Notes: generated by a model not told the origin, from the sequence alone. A stretch of 64,000 nt of DNA from Petrolisthes cinctipes (GCA_033782935.1 JAWQEG010001384.1:361080-425079); one strand, 5' to 3'. Positions 33,843 to 43,448 are shown, counted from the stretch's first letter. A program made the numbers and translations.

Positions 33843-34036
33843 TCTATTACCTCAGTCTCGCTCCAGAACAGGTGGAGTGTGGACGTACTCGTGGCGCTCT
33901 GCCTCCATTCTCGTTTGTGTTGTTGTTTTGTGTTGTTTTGGAGCTCTTGTTTGTGTTTTTTGTGTTGTTTGTGAGTTCTTGTTTGTGTGTTGCTGTTTCT
34001 GTGGTGTTGCTGGTGTTGTTTGTCTGTTGTGGTTCT

Positions 34037-35185
34037 TGTTACGGACGGAGGGTAGAGATACAGTACAGTACTAGTCACTAGACTAGACTTACTCCAAAGT
34101 TAGCTATCAACAGAACAAAGTAGCACTGGGTGGCAGGTATCTGACTATAAGTTATGAAGAATAAGTAAAAATACAAACCCAGCCTATGTGAAAGAATGCT
34201 AACTCAACCCTAAAGAAACCGTCCATACATATACCCAGATTCGGTTATAAAAGAATAAATGATGATAGAGAAACTACTCGAATTTTCTATAATATATAGT
34301 GACAATATGAACTAACACAAAAACATACAAGTAACACAGAAAGAATTATTAAATGAAATCAGTATTCCCAACTATGACAGAACGTGAGACAGAATTCCCA
34401 GAATATATATAATACACTTGCAATAATCACACAACAACTTACTACCACTGTGCCATCACTTTAATACAAGGCTATAGGCACACACGTAAGCATAGAAGTA
34501 GTCTTTCAATAACACTGGCATATATAGTAAACAAACATTAATGCATCACAATACACATGTAATATAATAATAATAAAATATCAATACCCAAATATATAAT
34601 AATAATAGTAATAGTAATAATAATAATACGAGAGTGACCACTAAGTTACTTGTGAGAAGAAAGTACAAGTAAACAATTATACTTAACAAAAATACGTCGG
34701 CGTGTCTCCTCCCGAATCTTACCACACTCAATCACTTACAAAACACAACCATGCTGTCCCAGTCTCCCAAAATATCTAAAGTCACAAGGCATAAGCCCCG
34801 CCCTTATATACTCTCGGCTAGTGTGCAGGTTACAACAGAGTTAGAGGAGCGTCTCCGAACTCTTCGTCAACACAGACTTAAACACACTATACTCATACGT
34901 TCCCTCCCAAGAAACTATGGGTAGTCCCACGTAATGAAAACGGACACTCCTCACGCCACTTGCGAGAGAAAGCGTACGAATCTAGAGAACATAGCTGGTT
35001 ATGACATACCCGACCTTACGACACCCATACTTAAAGAAAATGGAATAATAAGTGAATTAAATTCGCACACAATACATCTGGGTGTGGGGCCTCTGCTACC
35101 ACACTCACTACCACATCCACAGTCACTGTCAAAAGTAGATAGCTACACTTATAAATCAATGATAGTAATTCAGACACACGTAACA
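34037..35185. mobile_element. Solo LTR (1149 bp) in the LINE 5' UTR
   Basis: It begins TGTTACGG and ends ACGTAACA (TG...CA with a 7-bp inverted end) and is flanked by the 4-bp duplication TTCT (34033-34036 and 35186-35189). LINE copy A has the uninterrupted site GGTTCTGTGTATAG at about 15798. A TATATA lies at 34805-34810, a possible LTR promoter on the plus strand. It has no coding content and no retroelement interior remains, so it probably arose by LTR-LTR recombination. Confidence 0.78.
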
Positions 35186-35310
35186 TTCTGTGTATAGTTT
35201 TGTTGTGATTGTCTGTGTGTGTGTCGGTGTGTGTGTGGGTGTCCCTGGCTGATTGAGTGTTTAGTTATTTGTGTTGTTGTTTCCTTTCCATCTAGGCCTT
35301 GCCTGGCCTG

Positions 35311-36783
35311 ATGGAGAGTGCGGATTCCTGCTTGGAGGCCGACTTGGCAATGTCGGAGGAAGACGAGTCTCCAATTGAGGATCACTGGCCTGAGCTGCCT
35401 TCTCGCAACCCACCCCCCCTCTCCTCGGTCACTCCGCAGCACAGGTTGCAGCCGTCCACCTCCTCAACCTCTACCAAGCGACCTGTTGATGCCTCGTCCG
35501 ACTCCTCGCAGGATTCCGATGGTGTGGACTGTTTACCTCCAGCTGCCAAGACTGCCAAGGGTGCTTCAGCTGTGCACGACGTACCTTCTCTGCCTCACCC
35601 TGGTGTTTCTTCTTTGTATACCAACTCCTTGCCCTCGTCCAACTTTCCTGCTTTTGCCCCGAGAGATGCCTATGTCAAACTCTCCTTCTCTGGAAACCCA
35701 TCTACAGACACAAAGCTGCGTTGGTTGTCTGATGTCAACAGGGCCTTCCAGTTGCAGCGTGAACTGGCTGAAGTCAAGATGGCTGCTGTCACCTCCCGGT
35801 TTGTCTACATCTCTAGGGAGCGTCAGGACATCATTGATAGAGTGAAGGCTGGTGAATTTTTATCTCTGCCTCTCATTCTTGAAGACTCACCTGAGAGGCC
35901 TCGTAAGTTCCCCAGCTACATCCTCACCCGTTTTCCTATTGATGTTGACCCGAAACTTGCCAAAGGATACCCTGGTGTGTACTTTGCCCGTCATTTTTTC
36001 CAAGATGGTTCCCCCATTAGCCGTATTGTTGTTGTCTGGAGTCAACCCAATCCACCTCCAAATGAGATTTCCTTTGATTTCCTCCCTTGTCTTCCACCGT
36101 GTGAGGTGAGGAAACTTCATAATGACCAGCCTTGGTGCTACAGGTGCTGGGGAGTTGGGCATATCTCCCGGTACTGTTCTGCCAGGCCGAAGTGTGCATG
36201 GTGTGTGGCCGACCATGATTCCAAGACGTGTCCTGTCAGGGGTGAACCATCACGTCCTGCTGCCTCCACCTCTGAGCCTTCACCTCCTGAAGATACGTCT
36301 CGATGGAAGTGTCCACGATGCCTTCAGCCAGGGGTTAACGTGTGGCATGGATGTACTCGACGTAAGGTCCAGGCTCGTGTCTCTACTATTGCTCCACCTC
36401 CACCACCACCACCACCACCACCACCTCCCCAGTCTGCTCCTCCTACCAACCCTGCCTCACCTCCAGACCTGGCCCTCCGCAAGTCTGTTGCTACCCTCAT
36501 GGCACGATGTACGGCTCTTGAAAACCGCTTTTCTGCCCTTGAAGCCAGGATTGATGGGCTGGTTGCCGCTCAGGCTGCCAATGACTCCAAACTCTCCACC
36601 TTGGTCGAGGCTCAGCAGGCCATCATCTCAACTGTCACTACCCTTACCGAAAAGATGGATACTGTTGCACCTCGACTTGAAAAGCTTTTCGAGTCAGTCC
36701 CTTCTCCTGGTCCATCTTCTTCTCCAGGTCGCTCATCTGCCCCCACTCACCGGACTTCTACCTCCAAATACAGAGTTCGCTAG
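35311..36783 (+). CDS. LINE copy B ORF1 (gag-like RNA-binding protein)
   Basis: About 490 residues from ATG 35311 to TAG 36781-36783 with no interruption. The N-terminus is acidic and Ser-rich. The middle (YVKLSFSGNP..., LSDVNRAFQLQRELAEVKMA) resembles the RNA-binding part of arthropod LINE ORF1. Zinc knuckles follow: WCYRCWGVGHISRYC and CAWCVADHDSKTC, then CPRCLQPG. A poly-Pro tract and a probable coiled coil (ALENRFSALEARIDGLVA) close the protein. It should form the RNP with element RNA. Confidence 0.88.
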   Translation: MESADSCLEADLAMSEEDESPIEDHWPELPSRNPPPLSSVTPQHRLQPSTSSTSTKRPVDASSDSSQDSDGVDCLPPAAKTAKGASAVHDVPSLPHPGVSSLYTNSLPSSNFPAFAPRDAYVKLSFSGNPSTDTKLRWLSDVNRAFQLQRELAEVKMAAVTSRFVYISRERQDIIDRVKAGEFLSLPLILEDSPERPRKFPSYILTRFPIDVDPKLAKGYPGVYFARHFFQDGSPISRIVVVWSQPNPPPNEISFDFLPCLPPCEVRKLHNDQPWCYRCWGVGHISRYCSARPKCAWCVADHDSKTCPVRGEPSRPAASTSEPSPPEDTSRWKCPRCLQPGVNVWHGCTRRKVQARVSTIAPPPPPPPPPPPPQSAPPTNPASPPDLALRKSVATLMARCTALENRFSALEARIDGLVAAQAANDSKLSTLVEAQQAIISTVTTLTEKMDTVAPRLEKLFESVPSPGPSSSPGRSSAPTHRTSTSKYRVR

Positions 36784-39700
36784 TGATTGCCGGCTGGATG
36801 TAATCTCCTGGAATGTATGTGGTATCACCAGTTATGCTAAGCTCACTCAACTCAAGGCCTATGTTTTTCGTCATCATCCCAGTGTTATTTTTCTCCAGGA
36901 AGCATTTCCAGGATGGCCGCTCGCTCTTGGGCAAGCTCCTCCCCTCTCAGGTTATGTGCCATATGTTCATCTGGTAAGGAATGGTCTCCTGACTTACATA
37001 CATAGCTCCTTGCCACATCGCCTTCTCCGTACCTCCACTGATCCTGACATGACCTTTCAGCTATTTGAGGTTCTACCTGGGAATGGAGTACTCCAACTAT
37101 GTAATGTCTATTCTGCCCCAGCTAGACTCACTCTTGAGGCTCTTCCTTCTCCAACAGTGCGTGGTATGGTGTATATGGGAGATTTTAATGCTCGGCATTC
37201 TGATTTGGGTGATGGTACTGGCTCTATTAATCGTAATGGTGTTCGTCTCCTTTCATACATCCGCAAGCATCATCTGACACACTGGGACACTGGTGGTGCC
37301 ACTCATTGCCGGGGAGGTACTCTGGATTACATCCTCTCGTCTGACCTGATAGCATCTCAGGTCCAGTGCTTCTCCGTGCCAGACTTATTCTCTGATCACA
37401 CTGCTCTTCGGTTTCATTATTCTCTAACTGCGGCGTCAGGTGCTTCAGCCACTCGTTTGCATATTGCTGTGCCCCCTAAATATTGCCCGACTTACATCTT
37501 ATTTATGGCCCATGTATTCCCTACATTTGACATATCATCAGCTGAACAGTTGTACTCTGATCTTGTATCTGCTACTCATGACTATTATAGGCTATACGTC
37601 TCCCGGCCACACCTCCAGCATCGCCATACTGCCCACTCCTGGACGCTGGATGCACGTATACAGGAGGCAAAGGAGGAGGCTGAACGTGATGGCCTATTGT
37701 TTCAAGCCAACCCAACCCCTGACATACTCCATCGTTACCAGATGTCTAGGGACACTTTAGTTTCCCTGCAGGATTGTGCTCACACTGAGTCTTGGCAGCG
37801 GTTCATGGACAGCATCAACCAGCAAACAAGTGTGGCTTCTATGTGGCACCTCATCCGTCGGGTTGTTAAAAAGACACCGGCCACTGCTCGTCATCACACT
37901 CCTGCCGACTATGCCAGACAACTTGTCGATGCCTGGTCAGAACAATCTACCCCAGCCAGTCTACCCATCCACATACAAGATGCACTCGCTTCCCGTGCTG
38001 CTGTCCATCGGCTATGTCTAATGTCTGTTCTGTTACAAGATGATGACGATGATGCAGAGGAGATAACTGAGGAGGAGTTGCGCCGTGCTCTCATTCGGGG
38101 TAGAGCTTCTTCCCCTGGTGATGATGGTATTACTTATGCTGTGCTGCGCCTACTTCAACAAGTTCCTGGGAACCCTCTACTTCGACTGTACAATCTTTGT
38201 CTTCGTGACGGTTGTGTACCACGAGCCTGGACCAGCAGCACAATAATACCCTTCCGTAAGCCCGGCACTGCGAAGTTCAGGCCTATTTCCCTTACTTCCT
38301 GTTTCTGTAAGGTTATGGAGAGAATCTTACTCAATCGTCTCATGTACAGACTGCAGGATCGCCTCTCTCCATGGCTGTTTGGTTTCCTTCCCCAGTGGAG
38401 CACACATCACTGCCTAATCGACCTGTACTCTCGCCTTTCCAGGGACAGTGTGGTGGCCTTCATTGACCTTCGAAGTGCCTTCGATGTTGCTAATAGAGAC
38501 GTCTATTTGGATCAACTGGTTGACTTTGGGATAAAGGGTAATCTACTACGGTGGATTCGGGGCTACCTGAGTAACAGGACCTCTTGTGTGTTTTTCAGTG
38601 GTGCACTCAGTCCTTTGCGCAGTTTTCATCTTGGTACGCCTCAAGGTGGTGTTCTCAGCCCATTGTTATTTAATATTCTGATGCATCGGTTGCTCACTTC
38701 TCTCCCTGATATTCCTGGAACTACAATTACGTGCTATGCTGATGATATCTGTGTTCATTCTACCTCACCAAGGGATCTCAAGCGGTTTCTTGACTCTTTC
38801 TCTGTGGCCTCCTCTCACTGTGGCATTATTGTCTCCCCAGATAAGAGCAGAATATTCACCTGCCGCCTTCCTCAAGCTCAGCCAGTGTTCACCATTGGAG
38901 GGACTGTCATTCCCATGTGTTCCCAGTTCTGCTACCTGGGTGCGCCAGTCAAAATTTGGCAGATTGTCCCTGCCAGACCTCAAGACCATCCCATTGTCCA
39001 GGACTTATTGGGTCGTCTCCAGTGCCGACTTACACCACTTCAATGGCTATCTAACAACTCCTCGGGCATCTCCATCCCAGTAGCCAGGACCATCTATATT
39101 GTTTTTATCCTTTCAGTTGTTGATTATCTTTCCCCTGCTCTGATTCAACTTCCTAGGGCTACTCTGGAAACTTTAGAAAAATTTCAAAATAGAGCAATGA
39201 GAATTATTCTCGGCTGTCCAATGTCGACCAGGATAGTGAACATGCAGCGTGAGTTGCGTTTTCCCCCATTAGTGGAGAGAATTTATTCTAATGTTACTTG
39301 CTTCACTGTCAAGTGCCTCCATTTCCCACATCTTTCACCCCATTACTCTCAGTTAGTTAAGACTTCTCTTAGACCAAACTACCCGGTCCCTCCCATACTG
39401 CCTGCTGGACGTACTCTTATAAGGTCTGTTTCCTCTGTGCTCCGTGGTCTTAATATAGATATAATGGTTGCAGACGTCCACCCAGGGCCCCCTCCATGGA
39501 TGCTACCAACACCTGATGTGAGCTATTCACCTACTTCCAAGTCGGAGCTGCCTTCTCTACAGCAGCAGTTGGCTCTGGAACACATAGAAACAGTGACTTC
39601 CTCCATCACAGATCCATACTGCCTTTACACTGATGGCTCATTGCAGGTGGATGGTGCAGCAGGTTGTGCTGTTTTCTCGCCTGACCTGGAGTCACCTCCA

Positions 39701-40207
39701 GTGGGCTGGGTTGGCCGTCGTCTCTGTAACCACTCTAGCTCATCATTGTGTGAACTGTATGCCATTCTGGATGCTGTTAGTGTTGTTTGTCAACGTGGAG
39801 TGAATGCTGCCATTTTTTGTGACTCCAAACCTGCCCTTCATTCCCTCTCTAGTGTTCAGCCCACACACTCTACTGTTATTCAGCAGATTTTATCGTTTTT
39901 GGCCTTATTGCGTCACCGTAACTTGACTGTCAAATTTTTATGGGTGCCATCCCATGTAGGTTTACGTCACAATGGTACAGTTGACAGACTCGCAAAGGAA
40001 GCCTGCCATCTGCCTCCTCGTGGTGCTGGACGTCCTCTCTCCCTGACTAGTTACCTCTCTAAAGTCCGCTCCGCCGCTCTCCTCCCTGTACGGCGACGCA
40101 GGGATGCAGAGAGGCCCTTCAGCATCTCCATCACCCATTACGAGTCTGTCTGCCATCACAAATATTCCTACCGTCGTCGAGGCCTCATGGTTCGGAGGCA
40201 CAATTAA
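36122..40207 (+). CDS. LINE copy B ORF2: endonuclease, reverse transcriptase, RNase H
   Basis: The frame is open from 36122, but the domains start at about 36783; the earlier part is the shadow of ORF1. The endonuclease shows DVISWNVCG, IFLQEAF, MGDFNARHSD, LDYILSSD and SDHTALRF. The RT shows FRPISLTSCFCKVMERIL, FIDLRSAFD, LGTPQGGVLSP and the catalytic CYADD (about residue 870). RNase H shows CLYTDGS, LCELYAI, IFCDSKPA and WVPSHVG (D-E-D-H). The gene overlaps the ORF1 stop and has no nearby AUG in frame, so translation may use reinitiation or frameshifting. The frame is uninterrupted for 1361 codons and ends at TAA 40205-40207. Confidence 0.9.
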   Translation: MTSLGATGAGELGISPGTVLPGRSVHGVWPTMIPRRVLSGVNHHVLLPPPLSLHLLKIRLDGSVHDAFSQGLTCGMDVLDVRSRLVSLLLLHLHHHHHHHHLPSLLLLPTLPHLQTWPSASLLLPSWHDVRLLKTAFLPLKPGLMGWLPLRLPMTPNSPPWSRLSRPSSQLSLPLPKRWILLHLDLKSFSSQSLLLVHLLLQVAHLPPLTGLLPPNTEFASDCRLDVISWNVCGITSYAKLTQLKAYVFRHHPSVIFLQEAFPGWPLALGQAPPLSGYVPYVHLVRNGLLTYIHSSLPHRLLRTSTDPDMTFQLFEVLPGNGVLQLCNVYSAPARLTLEALPSPTVRGMVYMGDFNARHSDLGDGTGSINRNGVRLLSYIRKHHLTHWDTGGATHCRGGTLDYILSSDLIASQVQCFSVPDLFSDHTALRFHYSLTAASGASATRLHIAVPPKYCPTYILFMAHVFPTFDISSAEQLYSDLVSATHDYYRLYVSRPHLQHRHTAHSWTLDARIQEAKEEAERDGLLFQANPTPDILHRYQMSRDTLVSLQDCAHTESWQRFMDSINQQTSVASMWHLIRRVVKKTPATARHHTPADYARQLVDAWSEQSTPASLPIHIQDALASRAAVHRLCLMSVLLQDDDDDAEEITEEELRRALIRGRASSPGDDGITYAVLRLLQQVPGNPLLRLYNLCLRDGCVPRAWTSSTIIPFRKPGTAKFRPISLTSCFCKVMERILLNRLMYRLQDRLSPWLFGFLPQWSTHHCLIDLYSRLSRDSVVAFIDLRSAFDVANRDVYLDQLVDFGIKGNLLRWIRGYLSNRTSCVFFSGALSPLRSFHLGTPQGGVLSPLLFNILMHRLLTSLPDIPGTTITCYADDICVHSTSPRDLKRFLDSFSVASSHCGIIVSPDKSRIFTCRLPQAQPVFTIGGTVIPMCSQFCYLGAPVKIWQIVPARPQDHPIVQDLLGRLQCRLTPLQWLSNNSSGISIPVARTIYIVFILSVVDYLSPALIQLPRATLETLEKFQNRAMRIILGCPMSTRIVNMQRELRFPPLVERIYSNVTCFTVKCLHFPHLSPHYSQLVKTSLRPNYPVPPILPAGRTLIRSVSSVLRGLNIDIMVADVHPGPPPWMLPTPDVSYSPTSKSELPSLQQQLALEHIETVTSSITDPYCLYTDGSLQVDGAAGCAVFSPDLESPPVGWVGRRLCNHSSSSLCELYAILDAVSVVCQRGVNAAIFCDSKPALHSLSSVQPTHSTVIQQILSFLALLRHRNLTVKFLWVPSHVGLRHNGTVDRLAKEACHLPPRGAGRPLSLTSYLSKVRSAALLPVRRRRDAERPFSISITHYESVCHHKYSYRRRGLMVRRHN

Positions 40208-40465
40208 GTCTCTGCTCGTTTGAGGCTTGGCTACCGGCCACCGTGGCAGGTTGCTGGGATGCAGGGTGAGCCTCCCTTCACTGAGTGTCGCTTGTGTCGA
40301 GCGCCTCGTGCTAACACTATAGAGCACTATTGCCTAGCCTGCCCCACTGTCCGACACTTGCTGCCCCAGGGCCTGCCACTTGATGTGGTTTGTCGACACC
40401 TGCTGAACCATCAGGTTCTGGAGGAACTTCTGGTGGGCCACCCTCGTTTTGGTGGATTTATGTAG
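40208..40465 (+). CDS. LINE copy B ORF2 C-terminal zinc-finger segment after an in-frame stop
   Basis: It lies in the same frame as ORF2 immediately after TAA 40205-40207. It reads RLRLGYRPPWQVAG, then CRLCRAPRANTIEHYCLAC, a C-x2-C...H...C finger typical of the C-terminus of I-like and Jockey-like ORF2, and ends with a stop at 40463-40465. The same TAA occurs in copy A, so the segment is either read through or already lost in the source lineage. Confidence 0.7.
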   Translation, partial: VSARLRLGYRPPWQVAGMQGEPPFTECRLCRAPRANTIEHYCLACPTVRHLLPQGLPLDVVCRHLLNHQVLEELLVGHPRFGGFM

Positions 40466-40660
40466 GTCATGATATAAATATTTGTCTGTATGCTTGTGCT
40501 TCATTCTGTTATGTTTTCGTTATGTGAGTGTGTATGTGCTTGTGTGTGTATGTGGTCATTGGGTTCTCGTGAGTCCCGCTTACCCTTGTGTACTGTTGTC
40601 TGCCTATTGACTGACGCTACGGCGCAATGAATTAAAAAAAAAAAAAAATCTATTACCTCA

Positions 40661-40696
40661 AACTGTGTTAGTGGGATTGGTAACTCTGGTAGGAAC
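40661..40696 (-). pseudogene. Retrovirus-like pol fragment beyond LINE B
   Basis: Thirty-six bases continue the integrase-region frame (PELPIPLTQFEV) across the LINE insertion, so the two sides were joined before it. An A20 tract follows at 40697-40716, where similarity ends. Confidence 0.7.
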
Positions 40697-40716
40697 AAAA
40701 AAAAAAAAAAAAAAAC

Positions 40717-41417
40717 GAATCTAGTGGTTCATTTGCTCGAAGTATTAGAAAAAGTGAAGCATTGTAGAGAAGTTGGATGTGGTGTGTTCGATCGCTCGGT
40801 CGACACTGGCCACAACTTTGGCTCTTAGGAGGGGTGGGAGAAATTAGTACTTCCGGGTGTACAGTACTTTATTTGTGAAGCATGTAGTAATTCTTACACA
40901 GCATGGAGAAAATACAAGGAAAGAAAGGACAATTGAAGAATTTAATGGGAATGGCCTGAGTCCGCAGCGGCGCCAAACTCTTTAAAGTATATCCTAAAGA
41001 CAGTTATGATAATACCATATTAAAAAAATCAAACCTTCCACCACCTACTCAGTGTTGTATGAATATTACAGGAAAAACCAATTTCTTTACTTGGCTGCAG
41101 TAAAGACATTTTCTGATTAATTATTTAGTGTTACTGGTTACCAAAGAACAGTGTTTTGTAGTGGAGGGTCTTAACTAACCATTAATAACTCTGTCTCTTC
41201 TCTCCCCACCTTCTCCTCCGTCACTCTAATCACATTCCCCTCTCCCCCCTCCCAGCACTACTTCACTCTACTCCTCCACTTTCCCACCTCACTAGTGCTC
41301 CTTCTCATAACCACCATCATCATTACGTATAGTGCTAAAAATAATCAATCCAATGTTATGATAACAGGACCTGGAAAGAAATTATATGATATTTTGTATA
41401 GGCCTACAAATTCAATC
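40717..41417. other. No gene; one SINE-like fragment
   Basis: About 40950-41010 (CTGAGTCCGCAGCGGCGCCAAA...CTTTAAAGTAT) resembles the interior of the SINE-like element at 29265-29574. Otherwise nothing is seen. Confidence 0.5.
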
Positions 41418-41429
41418 CATGCAATATGC

Positions 41430-41551
41430 TTCAACTGTCCCTCTTTTCATTTTATTTCCTTCCTGCTTGCTGTCACACCTCTCTATCACCTTTCTCTGGC
41501 ACTACATGACCTCGCTGTTGCGGCGCCTAATATCAATCAATCAATCAATCA
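41430..41551 (+). mobile_element. SINE-like retroposon, 5' truncated
   Basis: It is flanked by ATGCAATATGC (41419-41429 and 41552-41562). It ends GACCTCGCTGTTGCGGCGCC, then TAATATCAATC repeats, the opposite-strand counterpart of the element at 29265-29574. Confidence 0.7.
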
Positions 41552-41562
41552 ATGCAATATGC

Positions 41563-42189
41563 CAGGACTTTTTATTACCCTGAAAAAGTCATCTGAGATT
41601 AATGTCTAGAGCAGACATTCAGACGCTAGCGTTAGTGTGCCAATCAGCAGTGACGAAGTGAGTAGTGTCCGAGGAACAGAGATGATTTCATGCACCCACA
41701 TTGTACAGCCACAATCAAATATCCACCAACACTTTCCTTCCATCGTAGTAAATATCTTGGTAATAAAGAACAACACGTGTATGATTTTGCAGCACCTCAT
41801 AATAATAATAATTGAGGGAGTTGAGTTGACGTAAATTATTTTATAATTACATTTCGATATAATACTGATTTACTTGCATGATGGAAGGAAAGTGTCGGTG
41901 GATATTTAATTGTAGCTGTACATACATACATGGAACTGTCTGTATATTGAGTAGGTAGAAGTGTAAACAAAAACTCTTATAATAAAAGCTAGGATATAAA
42001 TTCAAACTCTATCTAATTTGTGCAAGGAAATACTCCACAATAATACATATTACATTACAACATGAGCTGTGAAGTCAACTTAGTAGAGTATTGAAGTTAG
42101 ATCGAGTGGCCTTTATACTAAACAAAGTCACTACAGTAGCATTTATGGTCAACAATATATTAGTTGATAATATATAATACTATACCACT
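41563..42189. other. No gene seen
   Basis: Sequence around 41690-41760 recurs, inverted and diverged, near 41885-41925 (ATATCCACC...TTTCCTTCCAT). No coding signal is seen. Confidence 0.45.
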
Positions 42190-42349
42190 TTAAGGGGGAA
42201 GTTCAGTGTTGGCAATCTGGAGCAACTGATTCCTCCAAACTATTCCAAGCAACAGAACACCATTATTATTGTTCATTTGGTCCTGTTTCCTGGCATACTT
42301 TGGAGGAATCATGGCACTCCAATGTAACAAAAGCCAATTATCCCCTTAA
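42190..42349. mobile_element. TTAA-flanked MITE, copy 2
   Basis: 160 bp from TTAAGGGGGAAG to TATCCCCTTAA, with near-palindromic arms GATTCCTCCAAACTATTCC and GGCATACTTTGGAGGAATC. It is closely similar to copies 1 and 3. Confidence 0.78.
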
Positions 42350-42556
42350 CCAACTACTGTACAGTAATACCAACATTACTCTAATTTTTCTATATACTGT
42401 ATACCACTTTCTTTTTAAATTCCAACATTACTCTAACAAACCTTCTACATTCATATTTTTCTATGTAAGAAGAATCTAGTAAAATCATGGACAATAAGTG
42501 CAAGAAAAAAATTAAATATTATCCTTGAATATATCCTTAAATATAACTGTGAAAAA

Positions 42557-42591
<35 letters not shown>

Positions 42592-42594
42592 AGT
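42350..42594. other. AT-rich, A-run; no gene
   Basis: Ends in a roughly 31-bp poly(A) tract (42560-42590) that borders the minisatellite. Confidence 0.5.
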
Positions 42595-43240
42595 ATATCT
42601 TCTTTTACATGTAATCAATTTCAGAAAAACAATATATTAACTCTTGAATAAAATTAGTCTGAGAAATAGAATGTATTTTCTCTTGAATGTAATCAATTTG
42701 AGAAAAATAATATATTGTCTCTAAAATGTAATCAATCTGAGAAAAACAATATATATTATATTCTCTCGAATAAAATTAATCTGAGAAAAAGATTATATTT
42801 TCTCTGGAATGTATCAATGTTAGAAAAACAATCCATATTCTCTTGAATTAAATTAGTCTGAGAAAAACAATATATTTTCTCTTGAATGTAATCGGTCTGA
42901 GAAAAATAATATATCTTCTTTAAAATTTAATCAATCTGAGAAAAACAATATATATTCTATTCTATTGAATGAAATCAGTCTGAGAAAAGCATTATATTTT
43001 CTAATGAATGAAATTAGTCTGAGAAAAATAATATATTATCTGAAAAAGAACAATCCATATATTATTTTCTCTGGGATAAAATTAGTCTGAAAAAAATAAT
43101 ATATTCTCTTGAATGAAATTAGTCTGAGAAAAACATTATATTTTCTATTGAATGAAAATAGTCTGAGAAAAATCATTTATATTCTCTTGAATGAAATTAG
43201 TCTGAGAAACACAATCCATATATTATCTCTTTATTATGTG
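42595..43240. repeat. Minisatellite with unit of about 40-50 bp
   Basis: More than twelve degenerate copies of TTAGTCTGAGAAAAACAATA followed by TATTTTCTCTTGAATGAAA. It stops at the dynein stop codon region, so it forms the gene's 3' flank or 3' UTR. The last unit is CAGTCTGAGAGAGAGC, which contains the complement of the stop codon. Confidence 0.8.
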
Positions 43241-43241
43241 A

Positions 43242-43448
43242 TCAGTCTGAGAGAGAGCAGAGAAGGGCAACACCTCTTAGAATCCAATGGTCCTGATACA
43301 GATGTGTAGGTATGGTGACAGAGATGACATAGTTAGTACAGTGGCCAGTGGTGGTCAGGTTGCCTCGCCTCTCGCTGGTTTTGTACACGGGACACGAGTA
43401 CACATGCTCTCGGGGAATCACTGAACGGACCATGGGTTGAAGCCAAAT
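43242..43448 (-). CDS. Dynein heavy chain (axonemal), last exon
   Basis: The acceptor ...atctcggtcag lies before 43448. The exon reads IWLQPMVRSVIPREHVYSC, PVYKTSERRGNLTTTGHC, TNYVISVTIP and HWILRGVALLC, with TGA at 43242-43244. This is the extreme C-terminus of dynein heavy chains (IWLxP...Y-CPVYKTSxRRGxLSTTGHSTNFV...HWxxRGVALLCQL), most like the inner-arm axonemal types. Dynein heavy chains are the motor ATPases of cilia and flagella; in decapods the relevant axonemes would be few, so the exact paralog matters. The exon is clean and joins in phase with 45260-45121. Confidence 0.85.
   Translation of the reverse strand: MWLQPMVRSVIPREHVYSCPVYKTSERRGNLTTTGHCTNYVISVTIPTHLYQDHWILRGVALLCSLSD

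Larger units (their letters stand above)
33855..40648 (+). mobile_element. I-like LINE, copy B (near intact)
   Basis: A full-length non-LTR retrotransposon with a 5' UTR, ORF1, ORF2 and a 3' end GGCGCAATGAATTA plus poly(A). It is bounded by a perfect 12-bp duplication, TCTATTACCTCA (33843-33854 and 40649-40660), inside the integrase of the retrovirus-like element. The 5' UTR is interrupted by a solo LTR. Combined endonuclease, RT and RNase H domains with a C-terminal zinc finger suggest the I/LOA/R1-Jockey group. The exact clade needs a tree. Confidence 0.9.
30666..40696 (-). mobile_element. Ty3-type endogenous retrovirus-like element, interrupted
   Basis: Minus-strand remnant with pol (integrase) then env. 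It is continuous across LINE copy B: 33842 and below joins 40661-40696, where the frame continues with LPELPIPLTQFEV. Gag, protease and RT are absent and no LTR is recognisable beyond env at 30666-30808. The integrase plus F-type envelope order is that of errantivirus-like elements. Stops throughout show it is an old, inactive copy. Confidence 0.75.

Noticed and set aside
36122..36780. N-terminal 220 codons of the long LINE ORF2 frame as real protein
   Set aside because: They lie in the alternative frame of ORF1, are Leu/Pro/Ser-rich and have no domain; the endonuclease begins only after the ORF1 stop.
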